Made by a program: the position numbers and the translations under genes
Assembly (NCBI RefSeq): GCF_030272615.1
Contig: NC_081411.1
Location: forward strand, 209,032,244-209,096,243
Direction of reading: 5' to 3'
Length of the DNA stretch: 64,000 nucleotides
Source: Cryptomeria japonica
Taxonomy: Eukaryota > Streptophyta > Pinopsida > Cupressales > Cupressaceae
Shown: one piece after another, positions 47,590-61,111 of the stretch
How the letters are laid out: each line of letters opens with the position of its first letter
Position numbering within the stretch: position 1 is the stretch's first letter
Notes under the pieces: generated by a model
Told to the model about the DNA's origin: nothing
Seen by the model: only the letters and a program-made list of their open reading frames with translations
Database searches by the model: none

Positions 47590-50500
47590 CTAGAAATTTA
47601 CAATCTTATTCACTTCTCTATAATAGTGGGAAATCAAGAAGGAATTAAAAAAAACCAATTTTTGCAAAATATGATCAAGTATATATTGTAACTGCCAATA
47701 ATTCAACTTCTTTTCCATGACACTTTGAATAATAACCCTAGAATAACCTTCAATTATCAAGTCCTTAATTCCCAAAGATATAGCCATATCCAAACCAAAA
47801 GACAAAGCATAGAATTTTGCATAATTGTTAGTCTTGAAACCAATCGCATGACAATGAGCCTGAATAAATATTACCTTATGATCATAAATTACCATACCTC
47901 TCCCTTCCAAGCCAACGTTCTCATGAGTAGCACCATTAAAATTAAATTTAAAGTGCCCTTGCACAGGAGGTTTCCAGCAAGCAAAATTTCTCTTACTTAT
48001 AGCATTAGTCTCATTCAAAATAGATCCATGAGTAGGTAAAATTGATAACATCCTCTAGACTCGAGTTACCCTACTATCCCAATGAGAAAAAGAGGAAAGA
48101 TTTTCCAAATTCTTATAAATAAAAGACAAAGCAACTCTAGAGATGGAAGATTCAATCCTCAATAAAACCTCAACCAAGGAAGAGCTTGTTTGTTTAAAAA
48201 TCCTATTATTATGCTCTAACCAAATATTCCAAATCACAATAGATGGAGAAATAATCCAAAGACATGTATAAAAAGATGAAAAAAACAAGAGAGGCCAGGC
48301 TCTAAAGTGGGAAAGGAGATCCTTACCAATAACAAAGGATAGATTTAGCTTTTCAAACAACCACTGCCAACAAGCATAGGCAAAATCATAGTGAAGAAAC
48401 GAGTGTGCAGAGGATTCTAAATTTTTATTACAAAAAACACAAGGAAATACTGTAGTAATACTCAATCTGTCCAACCTTATACCTGTAAGGACCCTATCCT
48501 ACACTGCTAACCAAGCAAAAGCACCAGCCTTTGGGAGGCAAGCCATATGCCAAAACAACTTGTATGGCCAAGTAGACAAATATTTAGCAATCAAGAGAGA
48601 ATTATAGCCATTCTTAACTGTGTACTTACCAAAGATATTCCTTGTCCATATAAGTTCATCATCAGCATCAGAAAGAATTATTACTCTCTCCCCCAACATA
48701 TTTTCATATTCCAATTTCACAATTTGATCAATATCTAAAAACTCAATTGATTTCCATCTTACCACCTTAAGATTCCCACTATACTCAATCTCAAAATAAT
48801 CAGCCACAAAGACACCCCAAAGGGAAGAAAGAGTGGAAATTAAAGGAGACCAATCCCTTGTATTCACCATAGGAAGATGTCCATTCCAAACTTCCTCCCA
48901 AAACTTGAACTTTCTACTATTATGAACAATCCATGAGAGATGAGACAAAATCACTGATCTAAATTTACATAGAAATAGTTGGACCAGATAGTAAATTAGA
49001 AACTTGAAAAACATACTCTCTTGGTCTGTTATTTAAATATTTAGCAAACATAATCTATGCCCAAAAGGAGAATAGTCTCTCATATAGTTTCTAAACCAGC
49101 CTAGCACCCAAGGCTAAATTCTAACTTTCTAGACTCCTAATACCTGTGCCCATAAGGTTTTTAGGAAGAAAAACTTTATCTCATGCTACCAGAGGTAGTT
49201 TCTTCTTACCATCTTTATTATTACTCCAAAGGAAGGACCTAAGAGTATCTTGCAAACTAATTACAATAGCCACTTTCAGATACTGCAAAACAAACATGAG
49301 ATAAATAGGAACAACATTTAGGAAAAACTTAATAAGAACAATCTTACTAGCCAAACTTAACCATCTATGATTCTAGGATTGAATCCTTCTAGAGATAGCT
49401 GAAATAATCTTATCCCAAAACTCAACTTTATCCTGCTTACTGAAGAAAGGTATACCAAGATAAGAACAAGGAAGATTTTTATATGCAAATCGCTAAAAAA
49501 TCTTCAATCTATCCCAAACCAATTGTGAAGAATGAAGGAAAAAACTCTTTGACTTATCAACATTTACTCTCTGACCAGAAAAGGATGCATAATTTTGTAT
49601 TATCCCCTTTGTAGCTCTTGCCTCACCCAAAGAAGCCTGGCCAAATAACAAGGTATCATCTACTAAAAAACAATGGGAAATGCTTTGTAGAATATTTTGA
49701 ATCCTAATTCCCTTCCAAAGCCCTCCTATCTTAGCGGCTCTAATAGCCCAACTAAATGTTTTAGCTAGAAGAATGGACAAGAAAGGAGATAGGGGATCCC
49801 CTGCCACAAACCCCTAGAAGAGGAGAAAAAACCACAAGGGGAGCCATTAATTAGAACCGAGAACCTTGCAGAAGAAATACAACCATGAATCCATTTGACC
49901 CATGCCTTGGAAAAGCCCAATTTAAGTAGAACAACACACAAATCCCCCCATTCTACTCTACCATATGACTTCATCATATCTAATTTGAGGATCATGCCCG
50001 GGATTCTCTAAATAGAAATAGAATGCATAACCTCATGCGCCACTATAGATCCCTTTATCATCTCCCTTCCTGGAACAAAACCACCTTGTTCTAAAGAAAT
50101 GATGCTAGGCAGAATTTTAGCCAACCTTAAAGAAATAACCTTGGTAAAAATCTTGTAAAAAGTGTTACATAAAGCAATAGGCGAAAACCAACAAATGTCT
50201 TGGTAACCTCTTTTTTAAGAATAATTGCAATCATTGTAGTATTAAGATCTTTCAAAATAGACCTATTCCTTCTATCTTCCTCAAGGGCCAATAAAACATC
50301 ATTTCCCACAAATTCCCAACATTTCTGAAAAAATAAAGGAGTAAAACCATCCGATCCTCGAGCCTTATAAGGGTTCATTCCAAAAACAACATTCTTAACT
50401 TCATCCAAAGAAAAAGGAGACATTAATATTTTATTATCTTCCGAAGATACCAAAGAAAGGATATTAGAAGAAATGTTATTATGAAGATCTCCATGCTCCA

Positions 50501-51751
50501 AAGATAATAGTGACTTAAAAAACCTAATTGCCTCTAAAGAAATATCCCCCTGTTCTGTTAAAAGTTTTCCATTTAGACACTCAATACAAGATATCATATT
50601 TCTACTTCTCTTAATTTTTGTTGAAGAGTGAATTTTTTTTTGTATTTCTATCACCATCTAAAAACCAGATCTCCCTTGATTTTTGTCTCCAACAAATTTC
50701 TTCTCTGGTCAAAACTTCTTCAAGCTCTTCTTTTGGCAACTTTAGTTCATCAAAAACAAGTGGCACCATACCATGTTGAATCACATGTGAATTAAGACAT
50801 TCAATCATATCTTGAATCCTCTATTTTTCCTGAAAGATGTTCTTAAAATGCAAGATATTCCATTCTCTAATATTTGATTTCAAAAAACTTAACTTCTTAG
50901 CAATCTAAAACATTTGGGATCTAGAGAAATAAGGAGCAGAAATCCACCATTTTTTTAGCAAAGGTAGAAAGGAAGAATCTCTAAACCACATAGGTTCAAA
51001 TTTAGAAGGTGACTTAAAAGGAGCTTTGTCTTCCAGAATTGATAGGGAAATTGGAAAATGATCTGACCCAAAAACTGGAAGAATAGACGAAAAAAAAAAA
51101 ACTCAAACTTCAAATCAATCCAAACATCTGATAACAAAAACCGGTCTAACCTTTCCGCAATCTATGAAAAATCTCTTCGCATGTATTTGTCCATGTGAAA
51201 ATCCCATTCTGAAACTAACAATAAAAAATACGCATGTCCTTATTGAACTTCCCAAAGTCTACCATAGTTTTTTTATTAGGAAGAATACCTCCTTTCTTTT
51301 CTCCCAAATTAGTGATAGCATTAAAACCCCCCCAAAGATTAGAATGCAACCATGCCTTAAAGGGGAGGAAATCCTCTTAAGCTCTTCGCATAATTTAGTC
51401 TTCCTTTGAATGAATACCAAAAGGAGCATAAATATTAAAAAGCCAAAAATTAACCTTCGAAAGCTTGCTTTTAACTAAGGCCAGCATCAAGTTTATATCA
51501 GAGGTAACTAGCTCAACCTCAATGTTATAGTTATTCCAAAGCAATGCCAAACCCCCAGATGCACCACAAGCTGGAGAGGAGAGGAAATCCCACTTTCTCC
51601 AAGATGAAAAAACCAAATCAGTAGATTCCTTTGACAATTTTGTCTCTTGCAACATGCAAATATCACACTTAACTAAGTCCATCTAGGGCTTAATTAAGTG
51701 CCTCTTTTTAGGGGCATTTAAGCCCCTAACATTCCAATATATAATTCTCAT
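47590..51751 (-). pseudogene. LINE ORF2: endonuclease, reverse transcriptase, RNase H
   Basis: ORF2 starts at ATG 51751 (MRIIYWNVRGLNAPKKRHLI), the usual beginning of an APE-type endonuclease. ICMLQETKL and ALLWNN follow. RT spans about 50660-49490: GMNPYKARGSDGFTPLFF, LKLDMMKSYGRVEW, GDPLSPFLS, and the catalytic block as CFLVDDTLLFGQ in place of FADD. 49014-48055 has the zinc-binding region (WTRNIFGKYTVKNGY, CVFCNKNLESSAHSFLH). 48051-47590 is RNase H (FKFNFNGATHENVG, DLIIEGYSRVIIQ), in which the second Asp of the usual GDS has become GYS. The enzyme nicks target DNA and copies the RNA onto it. Stops and frameshifts occur between the blocks. Confidence 0.88.
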
Positions 51752-51899
51752 TGCTCTCAAGGGGAGTCTGAGGCTCCCCTCTTTCCTTTAGATGGAGAAG
51801 ACTTCCCTTCTCCAAAACTATTTCTAATATTATGCTTCACAACCCCTGACCTAGTCACAGGAGGACTATTAACAGACCTCTTACTCCTCTTACCTTTAG

Positions 51900-53280
51900 G
51901 AGTACAACATTATTTCATAGTGTTACCAAGAGAAACTGAATGCTTCCCTTTCCCATCACTAGGAGAAAGAGACAAAGTCTGCTGAATCCTAGCTTCAATT
52001 TCTAATTGAGTCTTTCGATTCTTTGGAGGCCTACCCCTACCAGGAGAAACCACAGATGAAGCCCTAATTAGAGTAGTTTGGACAATTGGTAAACTCTTAC
52101 TTGAATTAGGAGAAGTCATGGCTATATTATCGATGATGCCCACTTCTGTTGAAGCCAAAACCTCAAAAGGGTTAGAAGATGCAGAGATATGAATGGTCTA
52201 TTTAATTCCCCCAAAGTCATTCTCAATGGAAAAAATAACCTTATTCATAATGTTATCATCCATCTAATGCTCATGATCTTTAAAAACATCATTTACTTGT
52301 TGAACCAGGTTTTCATCTGGCACAATAACAAGAATATCCCTCGACTAAATATTATTTCCTAAGGTGGCGTTATTATCCGCATCCACATCAACATGCTGTG
52401 AAGAATTATTAGACACCAATTCTTTGACTTGTTGAGCAAGGGTAGCATCATCAGGAAACCCTAGAGAAGAATCCCCAACATTAGATTCTTAAACAACCCC
52501 ATTATTCTTAGCTAAAATCAAACCAATCCCCTGGCAACCATCTAAGTATTCTTTTGGCTTCTCAGAATAGATAGGATTCCCACCATCATCATTTGGTGAT
52601 AATAAATGAGAGATATTATTCAAGGAATTTGATGTATTGAGATTTGGAAGCAGATCATCCACATTGTTACCCCCTGAAACCATAATATTCTGGTGAGATG
52701 TTACTATCTTATCCATACTCGTAAATAACCCTATAGACTCTGGATCGTGACACACAACATAAACCTCTCACTCCCAACATCCCTCATAACCTGGTTCTCA
52801 GAAGTAGTGGGATATTTCCCTATGGACCCATTAACTAACAGTTTATCCAGAAATGGATTATCTTTACTACCCAAACAAGGTTATGCCTTATCCAGAATAG
52901 AGGATTTCGATAAATCCATAAGAAAAGGAGCATCCAATTGCAAGGATGTTTTACAAAACTCTTTCTCTAGCTTATTGATTGGTTTTTTCCAAATACCCTC
53001 ATGATATTTGATGATACAGGTCTAAGGGAAAATATTATTAGGGTTAGTCAGGACACAGATTTTTACCAAAACCTCCCCCTCCACAAAATCAAATCTTGAT
53101 GATAAGAAAGAACAAAAATTATTACCAAAATTTGCTCCAAAACCTTTGGGTCCATAAATTGAAATGGTAATTTGGGCAAGCCAAACCAGAAAGGAACTAA
53201 TTTAAAAATTGACCAATTAAGGACATAAAATGCTTTCCAAGCCGAAACAAACACTAAATTTTTACTAAACTAGTAATGTG
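51900..53280 (-). pseudogene. LINE ORF1 (DUF4283-like)
   Basis: At 53254-53063 the minus strand reads WKAFYVLNWSIFKLVPFWFG then LPKLPFQFMDPKVLEQI, the DUF4283 pattern of plant LINE ORF1. Downstream frames (52755-51910) are Ser/Asn/Pro-rich with KNRKTQLEIEARIQQTLSLS, which looks like a basic tail. Stops separate the parts. In the family the protein is an RNA-binding partner of ORF2. Confidence 0.7.
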
Positions 53281-53640
53281 AAGATTTTAACTTCATCCCT
53301 AACAGAAGAAGAATTAAAAACAATAATAAACACATTTGCAAAGAGTAATTGAAAATATCACATATCATACCATTTTTCTACAATTTATGATGAAATTTAG
53401 ATAAATTAGTTTTATCCCCCAATATTTCCCCATAAATAGCATGTGTATGCAAACAACGAGCTTTCAAATCCACATAAGAATCAAGTAATTAATGCATGGA
53501 ATAGGAGCCCATACCTGCAAAGACCCACCTCCTAAATCAGAGCTGATTTGATTTTCACTTACCTTATCCTCTTTACCTGATGTTGAAGATTCCCTTACCT
53601 TATCCCCCCTTTGATGTAACGAAGATAGAAACATTATAAA

Positions 53641-55380
53641 TACTTTATAAATATAAATATATTATTAGAAATATTCTATGAAAAATGAAAATAACTCAAC
53701 ACGTGCTTTATAAATCACCTAGAAGAAAATGTATTTATGTTGATGATAGGTGATGTACAATGATATTCAAGTTGTCCGTAAACAAAAAACCATTTAATTT
53801 TTTTTGATATTTACATGAAACCTGGTAGGGTAGATAGTAGGGTGGCAATAGGCTGGAGGCAACGTAGTGGTTATGCAATTGTAAAATCTGGCTTAATACA
53901 CCCTCATAGATAAAATCTGTAATTGAAATGTCTCCCTTAATGTGCCCTCACAACCAGAATATGTAGCTAATCATCAATGTTAACTGAGATTTGTCAGAGA
54001 GTGGATGGTTTATAAAAGAAAGGAAAAATTAAATGAGTTGCCATTGAAAAAGTGGTGATAGCAGGTTTGATCTATAAAAGAAAACAAAAAGATAGTGGAA
54101 GATTCAATTTACTCATCATCTCCGAATCTTAGCCACTCCACCTACTACTGCTTCTCAATCACTCTACTTCTCTACTACTCAACCATGCCTGTAATAAAAT
54201 TTCTATACAAACAACACAAGCCTTTTGTGAGTTATGCAATTCTTTTTCTTGGGTTGGATTAGGCTTTACAAAGTTAGTTTGTTCTAATGCATCTTTCATC
54301 ATTTTTTTTTGACATACTATTACTCCCTATAGTTATACAATTCAATATTTTGAACTGGTGCTCCTCCTTCAGATGCCTCCACGGACACTGCAGAAAGACA
54401 ATGGCTCCCATCACTTTCTTCATGCTTACATGAACATTCACAACTATTTTGTATGTCACCGTGTATAAAATATAGGTGTAGTATATTCAGAGATTCAAAT
54501 GGTTTAAGTTATCTTTTATTTAAATGAAATCTTATGTCTTGAAATAGGCATAAAGAGCGTGTCTTCCGGTCTCAACAATGCCATCACTTTTGGCACATTA
54601 TAGCTCACCTACAACCATTTTTAGAAATTGTTAAAAAGTGGAAGAAGACATGATTCAAGTGATTGATTGACATTACCTAATTCTATTTTGGGCTTATATC
54701 TTTGTTCTCTCTTTTTATTTTCCCTTTTTTCTTGTGGATATTGTTGTTGACTGATGACCATATTGTCAAAAATGTCAAGTGTAGATGAGATACATTTTGT
54801 GAGATAAGATCCATTTTAGTTCTGAAAAATTCCTCCCCTCTATTTGGCGGCTGATTTATTTTTGGATGAACAAATTGTTGGACAATTCAATAGTTTGCAA
54901 AATGGGAACAAATCCAAAGACAGGTTCCAAATATTATGGTGGGTATTTGGGTTTACATCCACTTTTCAAAAATTGGGAAAGGTTTGGACTCTCTTACTAT
55001 AAGATTTTTTATATTTTGTGTTTCCCTGATTATGCTTAAATATTATTGTATAATCGTATTTAGGTATTCCTTCAAAATGAACTCTATATGCATATATAAG
55101 AACATAATTCTATTAATGTAAAATGCATGTTACATATAAATATTGAATCAATGTAGTTCTTCTACTTATCATGTAAAGTATTGATAAAATTATGCTTCTC
55201 AAAAACATATTATAATATAATTGTTGATAAATATAATAAAAATTAGATTGGATTCTTAAGTTTCCATTCAAAAATGCTATATGTAAATACATTATCTTCT
55301 ATTATTTAAGCATGCATTGATTAATTTTCATCTTCTTGCATAATGTCTTAATAGCATATTTATGATTGTTGCAAATATTT
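53641..55380. other. No gene seen
   Basis: AT-rich sequence with short frames only. No LTR edge, domain or RNA gene recognised. Confidence 0.5.
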
Positions 55381-55513
55381 TGAATTTTGATATCTCTCGG
55401 CGAATTTGACATAAATTTTTTAAAATAAAAGTATACTAGTATATAGAATTTCCAAATTGACACTTCACATAATATCCCATAATTCAAAAATATAAATAAA
55501 CCACCATAGCTTC

Positions 55514-56155
55514 TGTTAGTGTAGGTTTTTTATTTTCCTTATGTTAGGGGATATTTATTTTTTCCTACACATATATTATTTAAGCTTGATTAGGTTAATA
55601 GGAGTGGTTTATATGAGGACACGTGGCAAAATACTTCAGCTACATGTGTAACTCTCCACCTCACATGGGTAGTTGAGTTACACACTTTCTTTTGGCTTGT
55701 TGTGCCACCTCCCATAACCACTATTTTGTCATTTCCTAAGTGGGTTATGGGGTAGTTGGGTTTCACACCCTCTTTTGGCCTTATGTACCAACTTTCTCAA
55801 CTCCTTTTTTGTCTTCATGTAAGGAGGTTATGCCACATGTTCTGGCATTTACCAAGAACGTAAAACCTCCCACTTTTTATGGGGAATAGGAGTTAATGCA
55901 CCCCTTGGATGTATATGCTTATATTTTTCTATATAATAAGCACTATACTCTCACCTAAACCAGTCAAGCAGGTGAAGTGATAGCTCGATGAGAGTCTTCT
56001 CCAAATTATCTTCTTTGTCTCTATTTCTCTCTCATATCAAAATTATCTTCATTCAGCTATTTTGATCTTTGATCATCTATTGCATGAGGAGTTGCATGTG
56101 ATCTACTACTGACATCAGATCTTGGCTTGGTTCTCACTTCTTGCAAAATCTCACA
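55514..56155 (+). repeat. 5' LTR of the copia element
   Basis: Contains a TATA-like TATATAATAAGC near 55932-55943, about 220 bp before the LTR end, which is a plausible promoter. Confidence 0.97.
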
Positions 56156-57178
56156 TGGTATCAGAGCTTATTGTCTGGTATAGCTCATTGTTTTTCTTAA
56201 TTTTTTTGTGGGATTTGAGACTTTTATATAGCTAATATTTTCCTTAAAAACTAAGTATGCTCTTCTCCTGCATTCTTGTGTGATCTGGAGAATCAAAACA
56301 GTTTAAAGGAAAATAGCTTCTAGTTAAATCTGGTTTACATGTATGTGTCCTTGTAAGATCTGAGTGATTGTAGCTTTGTGGTAATATTGGAAGCTTAATA
56401 AGAATTTCCAGAGTGTCCATAAGGCTTGACAAAGTCAAAAGTGACTTTTACTTCACCAAAATTAGAGTTTGGAGGACATAGTAAAAAATCAGAGTAAATT
56501 TTTTTTACTGGAGCTATTTTCATTTCGGCTTTAGTGTTTCAACTTCTATTCCTTTTCATGAAAAACAATTTCTTGGTTTTCTTCTCAGCATCAAAAAACT
56601 TCTAGGTTTCGGATGGTATTTCTAGAAAATGAATAAATTTTGTAGAAATCGAGCTTGAATAGGGCCTAAGCCATTTTTCTATCAGGGAAATTCAGCAACA
56701 TTTCTTAAAAGTTGCACAACTTTTGCCTCGGGTGTTAGATTTTTGCAAACAAATACTTGATGGAAAGCTGGAAATGAGCACTCTCCATTATTGCAGGTCT
56801 AATTGAATTTTTTTGCCTTTGTCTATCATATATTAAAGGTTGTATTAGCTAATTCATTTTCTCTTCAACTCGTCATAGCTATCTCCTCACAACTCTATTT
56901 TTCAAAAACTAATAGTTTTTGGAAAGGTATTGAGATAAATTAAGCAGTTATAAGGCTGATTTGTTTCAGATCTTGTCTCAAATTATTTGTATTTGAAATC
57001 TCTATTGGTTTCTTAAAGAATTGTACTCTGATAAAAAGCCTTGTAAATGCACTAATTATAAAGTGCCAACCTTGTAATATTTGGGGGGGGGGATTTCTGA
57101 GACTAGTGAAAAGGGGGGGTGTCTCTTGTGCCTTCTTTCTTGCACTTTTCCTGATTCTTTGCAATCTTCTTTTCTACT
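56156..57178 (+). other. copia leader
   Basis: About 1 kb between primer site and Gag start with no frame of its own. It has G-runs at 57083-57091 and 57112-57118. The antisense element at 1-2750 shares this leader as far as its 2751 breakpoint. Confidence 0.8.
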
Positions 57179-58005
57179 ATGATGGATGCATCTATAGTTC
57201 CACTTTTAACACCATATAATTACTTTGAATGGAAATCTAAGATGATAATATATCTGAAAAAACATGGATATCATCGTGTTACTATGGGACTTGAAATTGA
57301 ACCTCAAGATGTTGCAGAAAAGATTAAATGGTTTAATAAATGTGATGAAGCTTTTGGTACTCTATGTATGTCAGTCTCTCTAGACCTTCTTTTTCACATT
57401 GAATCTGCCACTACACCAAATGCAATGTGGACCACTTTGGAAAACCTCTTTGGTAAGCAGGATGAGCTAAGAGGTCATCAGTTAGAGAATGAACTCATAG
57501 GGTTGAATCCAACCAATTTTGATACTATACAAGACTTCTTCACTAAACTTAAGTCTATAAGATTGTAGTTGGAACAGTGTGGAACTAAGAAAGATGATAA
57601 GCAATTGATCTTGGGTATTCTTTCTAAGCTTGGTCCTAACTATTCAGTGTTGGTTTCTACATTCTATGCTACAAAATGTGCCCTAGGTACCACATTCAAA
57701 ATGCCTTCTCTGGATGAGTTTGCTGCATAACTCACTAGGGAGCAAGAGAAATTGGTTCAAATGGGTACAATAAAAGCCTCTAAGTCACATGCCTTAGTTG
57801 TAAATCAAGGCACGAATGAACAAAAAGGGTCTAGTAAGCTAGATAAGAAACAAAAGAACCAAGGAGAGAAGGAAAAAGATCAAAAATTTGCTACTTCAAA
57901 AGTAGATAATCAGACCTCTTCATCAAGAGGTGAACAACCTAAGAAGGAGAAGGTCAAGTGTTCTTATTGTAAGAGGCCTGGTCATGATGACATAAGTGTT
58001 TAAAG
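57179..58005 (+). pseudogene. copia Gag with CCHC knuckle
   Basis: The start region reads MMDASIVPLLTPYNYFEW, followed by SLDLLFHIESATTPNAMWTT and LFGKQDELRGHQ. A TAG follows KSIRL at 57566, and another stop lies near 57730. After a Lys-rich stretch the zinc knuckle CSYCKRPGHDD breaks because one C is missing near 57991; the restored pattern would be the usual CCHC box. The protein normally coats the RNA and assembles particles. Confidence 0.9.
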
Positions 58006-61000
58006 AAACAAATTGATCACCTTTCAAATCTTCTTGAAAAGAATAATATCAAGGTGCTTGATTTAGTCAAAGAAAGTTCATCAGAAGGATCTTCTAAGGA
58101 TATAGATAAGAGTAAAGGGAAAGGAAAGGGTAAGGCCCTAGTTGTTGTTGCTTCACAACCCAATTCTTGGATAATTGACTCGGGTACTTTGCACCACATG
58201 GCTTCTTCAAAAGATGATTTCACCTCTTTAGAGCCATGTTCTATGCCTTCCATGCTAATGGGTGATGACAGAAGTGCATGGGAGAGGGTCTGTTGATGTG
58301 GGTGAAGGAACATTTAAGGATGTCCTTTGTGTTCCATCTTTATCAACTAATCTCCTATCTGTTTATCAGATCACTCACACTGGTTCTAGCAAGCGAGTTG
58401 AGTTCATGCCAGATACAGTGGTAATCAGTGAAATGCATAATGGGTCTACTATTTCTGTGGGAAAAGAAGATCATCAATCCAGATTATATCAATTTTCTCA
58501 CTTTGTTATGTAGATGAGATTAGTTGTTTGTGGCATCAACGATTTGGCCACTTGAACTATCGTTACTTGCAACAACTCAATAAACAAGACATGGTTTCAG
58601 GGTTTCCTTCTATTTGATTTTCTGATGGAGTTTGCCAGGGATGTATTCTTGGTAAGAATCCTGAGGAGAAGTATGATAAAGGCAAAGCATGGAGAGCTCC
58701 ACAACTATTGGAGTTGGTACATAGTGACTTGGCAAGACCATTTCCACAACCATCTTTTAGTAGGGCTAGATATGTCTTAACATTTATTGATGACTTTTCC
58801 AAATTTACATGGGTTTACTTTCTCAAACAAAAGTCTAAGGTATTTGAGAATTTTCTAGATTTCAAAGCTTTTGCAGAGAAACAATCTAGGAAGTTCATCA
58901 AGATTTTGCATACAGATAATGGGGGTGAATATGTTAATAATCAGTTTGAACAATTTTGTGCTTTAGAAGGTATCAACATGCAGCACACAGTTCCATACAC
59001 TCCTCAATAGAATGGTGTCACAAAATGGAAGAATAGGTCCTTGAAGGAGATGGCAAATTGTATGATTCACTCTAAGTGTTTGGCACCTTAGTATTGGGCA
59101 AAGGCCATCAATTGTGCATGTTACATCCAGAATCGAGTTCCTCATAAAGCTATGAAGGGGGTAACTCCTTTTCAAGCTTGGACAGGTCAGAAACCTACAG
59201 TTAAGCATTTCAAAGTGTTTGGTTCTCTTGCATGGGCCCACATTCCAGCAAAGAAATGCAAGGCTATGGATCCATAGAGAAAGCCTTGCATATTTGTTGG
59301 GTATCCAGATGATTTCAAAGGGTATAGACTTCTCCATCCCTCTACACATGAGTTGTTCATTGAGAGGAGTGTTCATTTTGAGGAGAGTTCTTCTATTTCT
59401 TCTCATACCACTTCTCCATCCACTATCACATTGGAGACATTGCATGATGATGACAGTTCTTCTGAGGATCGTAATCCTTCTAATCTTGTTGAGGAGTCTT
59501 CTTCGTCCACTTCAAATGGTGACAGTGATGGTGAGGATTCACATTCTTCTCATAGTCATCCTTCAGAGGTTGATGATTCTCCCCCAGACTCTCTAGCTTT
59601 AGTGCCTCTTTGGGCTCGACAAACTTTTGAGTCAGTAGGAGATTGGCTTGGTGATCCATCAGATTCTAGAAGAACTAGGTCACAATTTCAGCAAGCTCCA
59701 CATCTCTTCATTGCTTTAGCTTCTGATCCACAGTCTTTTCGAGAAGCTACGGGTGTTTTCGAATGGGATGCTACAATGCAAGAAGAGTTTAATTCCTTGG
59801 AAAGGAATCACACATGGGATTTAGTTCCTCTTCCTAAGGGAAGGAAACTTATTCGATGCAAGTGGATCTATCAAACAAAATTTGCAGCAGATGGGTCGGT
59901 TGATAAGTATAAGGATCACTTGGTAGCAAAAGGCTTTTCCCAAGTTCCAGGGGTTGATTACTATGAGACTTTTGCTCCAGTTGCTAAGTTGAATTCCATC
60001 TGGCTTATCCTTGCTATTGCTGCAACCCATCATTGGAAAGTTCATCAGGTGGATGTCAAGAGTGCATTTCTTCATGGTGACCTTCAAGAGGAAATCTACA
60101 TGGAGCAGCCACAAGGGTTTGTTCAAGATCCTTCACTTGTGTGTCGACTTTGAAAGTCTCTCTATGGCCTCAAACAAGCTCCTCGAGCTTGGTATGCCAA
60201 GATGGACTCCTTCCTTCTGACAGTTGGTTTTACTCGATGCCATTCTGATCCAAACATCTATATTCTGCACCAGGATGATATTCTCACATTTCTAGTTCTC
60301 TATGTTGATGACTTGTTGATCATAGGGAGTCACTCATCCACCATCAAGGTAGTGAAAATTGCTCTACATGATAGATTTCTGATGTCGGACTTGGGTCTTC
60401 TACATTACTTCTTGGGAATTGAGATTACTCAATCTTCTTTAGGCATCTTTCTTGGACAACCCAAGTATGCACTCGATATGCTCTCTAGATTTTGCATGGC
60501 CAACTGTAAGCCTACACCTACTCCTTTTTTGTCTAGGGTCAAACTTGAGGCTAAGTGCTCTTCACCCTTGGTTGATAGCACTTTATATCGACAAATTGTT
60601 GGGAGCCTCATCTACTTGACTCATACGAGACCTAACATTTCATATGCGGTGGGCATGGTCTCTAGATTCATGTAGGAGCCACATGAGTTGCATTGGAAAG
60701 AAGCTAAGTGGATTCTCCACTACATTCAGGGTACTCACAATTATGGAATTCAGTATGCAGTAGGCATGGATATTGACTTGGTGGGATATACAGATTCAGA
60801 TTGGGCTGGTGATTCTCAGGATTGTAAATCCACTTTAGGGTATTGCTTCTCACTTGGTTCTAGTCTAGTTTGTTGGTCGAGTAAGAAGTAGTCTGCAATT
60901 GCTCTTTCATCAACAGAGGCTGAGTATCGAGGGGCAGTTAATGCCACCACTAAGGCTATTTGGCTTCATAATATTCTCACTGAGTTTGGTATTCCAGTTA

Positions 61001-61093
61001 GGAAGCCTACTATCATCTTTTGGGGGGGATATCTATGTACATGGGTACCTAACATGGTTGCATTTGTCGGGACCCATATTTTCACCCACCTAA
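58006..61093 (+). pseudogene. copia Pol: protease, integrase, reverse transcriptase, RNase H
   Basis: Protease near 58165 (WIIDSGTLHHM, DSG intact). A one-base loss follows near 58266. The integrase zinc region starts at 58528 (LWHQRFGHL, CQGCILGK). Its catalytic core at 58705-59100 includes LVHSDLARPFPQ and ILHTDNGGEYV, and C-terminal PCIFVGYPDDFKGYRLLHP follows. RT at 59755-60480 has HTWDLVPLPKG, KWIYQTKF, VDVKSAFLHGDLQEEIYM and the catalytic LYVDDLLII. RNase H at 60690-61000 has YTDSDWAGD and ALSSTEAEYRG. Order integrase before RT defines copia. In-frame stops occur after PYTPQ, CLAP, AMDP, VCRL, SRFM and SSKK, among others. The final roughly 25 codons lose the family pattern. Confidence 0.95.
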
Positions 61094-61111
61094 GCTATGC
61101 TTAAGGGGGGG

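Larger units (their letters stand above)
45908..53640 (-). mobile_element. L1-like LINE, near full length, antisense
   Basis: ORF1 (DUF4283-like), endonuclease, RT, zinc-binding region and RNase H follow in order on the minus strand. The 3' end is marked by a T-run on the plus strand at about 45909-45919, corresponding to the poly-A tail. The 5' edge near 53640 is approximate. TAAATACTTT occurs at both edges (45903 and about 53639) and is a candidate target duplication. Multiple stops show it is inactive. Confidence 0.88.

Noticed and set aside
59219-59596. Overlapping 125-codon frame and other shadow frames in the copia Pol
   Set aside because: The frame at 59353-60153 continues the Pol domains; the others are alternative-frame readings of the same DNA.
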